A stretch of 7,545 nucleotides of DNA, taken from positions 1 to 7,545 of the forward strand of contig JAFOEH010000190.1 in assembly GCA_017380275.1 (NCBI GenBank), in the 5' to 3' direction. A program made the position numbers and the translations under genes. Source of the stretch: Alistipes sp. (GTDB lineage: Bacteria; Bacteroidota; Bacteroidia; Bacteroidales; Rikenellaceae). Shown here in pieces: positions 6,328-7,545 of this stretch. Position 1 is the first letter of the stretch. Every line of letters starts with the position of its first letter. The notes beneath the pieces were generated by a model. The model was not told the DNA's origin. It made no database searches and saw nothing but the letters and a program-made list of their open reading frames with translations.

Positions 6328-6359
6328 TAAAAACAAAAAAAGCCCCGAAATCGGGGCTT
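6328..6359 (-). terminator. Intrinsic terminator after rpsU
   Basis: Read on the minus strand, AAGCCCCGA and TCGGGGCTT form a 9-bp stem (6340-6359) with a two-base apex, running straight into a tract of T with one G (6340-6328). The plus-strand side has only two T after the stem, so it works for rpsU alone. It implies that the OmpA-like gene has its own promoter in 6244-6327, although I find no full TAnnTTTG there. Confidence 0.92.
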
Positions 6360-6379
6360 GTATTATCGTGCGGAAAGGA

Positions 6380-6571
6380 TTACTCCTCCTGACGGTAAGT
6401 GTGCTCAACGTAGATAGCGTGCTGCATCTGCTCGCGCTTTGCGATTGAGGGCTTGGTGAAGTACTGACGACGACGCAACTCCTTCAAAACACCTGTACGC
6501 TCATACTTACGCTTAAACTTCTTGAGGGCCTTCTCGATGTTCTCACCCTCCTTTACCGGCATAATAATCAT
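6380..6571 (-). CDS. rpsU: 30S ribosomal protein bS21
   Basis: The 63-residue small-subunit protein bS21, which binds 16S rRNA close to the anti-Shine-Dalgarno region and affects translation initiation. The sequence MIIMPVKEGENIEKALKKF followed by KRKYERTG, KELRRRQYFTKPS and KREQ is typical of Bacteroidota bS21 in order and length. The start at 6571 agrees with homologues, which begin with a short hydrophobic stretch before PVKEGE. The leader (minus strand, 6572-6595) is almost pure A/T and has no GGAGG-like site. A strong terminator lies 21 bases beyond the stop codon, so it appears to be transcribed without the OmpA-like gene. No full-match promoter is visible directly upstream. Confidence 0.95.
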   Translation of the reverse strand: MIIMPVKEGENIEKALKKFKRKYERTGVLKELRRRQYFTKPSIAKREQMQHAIYVEHTYRQEE

Positions 6572-6814
6572 AATCTTAAATCTTTTTTATTTTTTGTTAT
6601 TAATATTTTCTTTTGTTTTGCCCTTGCGCGGGCCGCGTTTTGCTGTGGCGGGCACGACTTCTGTCGCACGATCGCCTATGGAATTAACGGCTACTCGGTG
6701 GCTGAAAGCCTGAATCGAAGATACGGGGCCAAACGCTCGGCCTCATCCTCTGATAATATGTCATCATCGATCATCTCCTCGATTCTTGTCCAACCTCCTT
6801 TCAATTGTCGTTGT
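6572..6814 (-). other. Intergenic stretch between truncated hsdR and rpsU: probable decayed remnant plus rpsU leader
   Basis: No recognisable gene. A minus-strand opening at 6691-6879 overlaps the end of the hsdR fragment in another frame and encodes a charged tail (TRIEEMIDDDILSEDEAERL) that I cannot assign. A further opening from about 6742 to the stop at 6587-6589, in the hsdR frame, ends in a basic tail (KRGPRKGKTKENINNKK). Either could be the leftover C-terminus of a deleted gene or chance. The rpsU promoter should lie here; the nearest candidate, TATCTTCG at 6723-6716 (minus strand), misses one base of TAnnTTTG and has no good -33 partner. Confidence 0.4.
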
Positions 6815-7545
6815 TTAACTATACGCCTCTTGACGAGGAGGATAGCCCAATCCATCAATGATATATGTTTCAAATCCATTGGTGTAATATATCACCGGAC
6901 GCACACCATATTGTGCTTCCAGGCAGTCGGCATATAGTTCGGCTTGATGCTTGCCCTTGATGGGCGAAACAGATGTGCGTTTCGCTTCGATTACAGCCAA
7001 CGGCTTGCCGTCGCCACCAAATAGCACATAATCCACATATCCCACATCGTGGTTGTTGGGCATTCCGGTCACCTCCACTTCGATACATGCTTTGAGTGGT
7101 TGAACGGTTCCCTTGGTGGGGAGGATATCCCAACCGGCCTCTTTCAACATTAGGTCGATGTACATTGTGCGTGTTTCGGCTTCGCTGAGGTCGCTTGCTA
7201 TCTCTACTACCGGTTCGGGTGCTGTTACCGCCTCTTTGTCGGCTTCGGCTACAATCTTGTCGGTTGAAGATACAATAACCTTCATAGGGGGTATTACCGA
7301 TTTTTGTACCGAGTTAGGGATAAGTGTTCGGTCAAAAGGTTTCACCTCATCGACCATGCGCAACTTCAACAATATGGCACCCACCACATTGAAGATGTTT
7401 AGTACCGAGAAAAACGACTCTTTTTTGCTTACAGGCGAGGCTGAATGTGCGGCATTGTTCCCTACCTTGCGCACATAATGCACTGCCATCATCACACGCT
7501 CATCGCCGATGAACTCGCGAAATGGCTCGCCATCGACCAACTCAA
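6815..7545 (-). pseudogene. hsdR: Truncated type I restriction endonuclease R subunit (nuclease part only), running off the right edge
   Basis: The frame is open to the window edge, so the true start lies outside. The first part (FIGDERVMMAVHYVRKVGNNAAH) matches the DUF4145-like N-terminal region of some HsdR proteins. After an acidic linker, SEAETRTMYIDLMLKEAGW begins the HsdR N-terminal nuclease domain. GYVDYVLFG with its Asp, then AVIEAKR with the E-x-K pair, form a PD-(D/E)xK site that looks intact. YADCLEAQYG, PVIYYTNGFE and YPPRQ follow as in the family. In full-length HsdR, YPPR leads into a GFYTK-type segment and then several hundred residues of helicase motor; here the frame ends four codons after YPPRQ at a TAA (6815-6817). 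Without the motor it cannot translocate DNA or restrict in the usual way. A deletion is more likely than a point mutation, since no helicase sequence follows in any frame. Confidence 0.75.

Noticed and set aside
6522..6713. A plus-strand hydrophobic reading overlapping the rpsU start
   Set aside because: The hydrophobic stretch is just the T-rich complement of the rpsU leader.
1..7545. CRISPR arrays, tRNA or rRNA genes, insertion sequences
   Set aside because: I saw no regularly spaced repeats, no cloverleaf-like sequence, no rRNA signature and no transposase or terminal inverted repeats in the window.

Overview
The window looks like chromosomal DNA from a member of the Bacteroidota, most likely order Bacteroidales. 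Four things point there: promoter cores of the TAnnTTTG type, start codons preceded by A-rich leaders instead of Shine-Dalgarno sequences, a 63-residue bS21, and families largely confined to this phylum (GLPGLI, and an OmpA-like protein of the fimbria-associated type). The genus cannot be read from the sequence; an Alistipes-like or Bacteroides-like gut organism is an inference.

Layout. Positions 1-146 hold the apparent 3' end of an unknown gene. A plus-strand run of three exported proteins follows: an LpqC/CE1-type esterase (273-1169), a divergent GLPGLI-family protein (1187-1780) and a two-domain DUF1080 / 3-keto-disaccharide hydrolase lipoprotein (1807-3105). A strong hairpin terminator (3129-3160) closes it. 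Next is a plus-strand zinc-uptake pair, znuA (lipoprotein solute-binding protein, 3224-4123) and znuC (ATPase, 4125-4910), separated by one base. A two-sided terminator at 4945-4985 ends it, and no permease gene follows.

From 5020 everything is on the minus strand: a small conserved-looking protein (5020-5304) with a textbook -33/-7 promoter, an exported OmpA-like protein (5443-6243), bS21 (rpsU, 6380-6571) with its own terminator, and a truncated type I restriction subunit (6815-7545, running off the right edge).

How the genes work together. The esterase and DUF1080 protein could act on carbohydrate-derived substrates at or outside the cell envelope, but there are no SusC/SusD genes here, so this is not a complete polysaccharide-utilisation locus. 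ZnuA and ZnuC should form two thirds of a zinc importer, with the permease encoded elsewhere. The hsdR remnant keeps its nuclease domain but stops just where the helicase motor should begin, about 240 bases upstream of rpsU. That stretch looks like a decayed deletion scar. I see no clear new multi-gene system. The best leads are the permease-less zinc locus with variant metal ligands, the nuclease-only HsdR, and the sharply different codon use of the DUF1080 gene.
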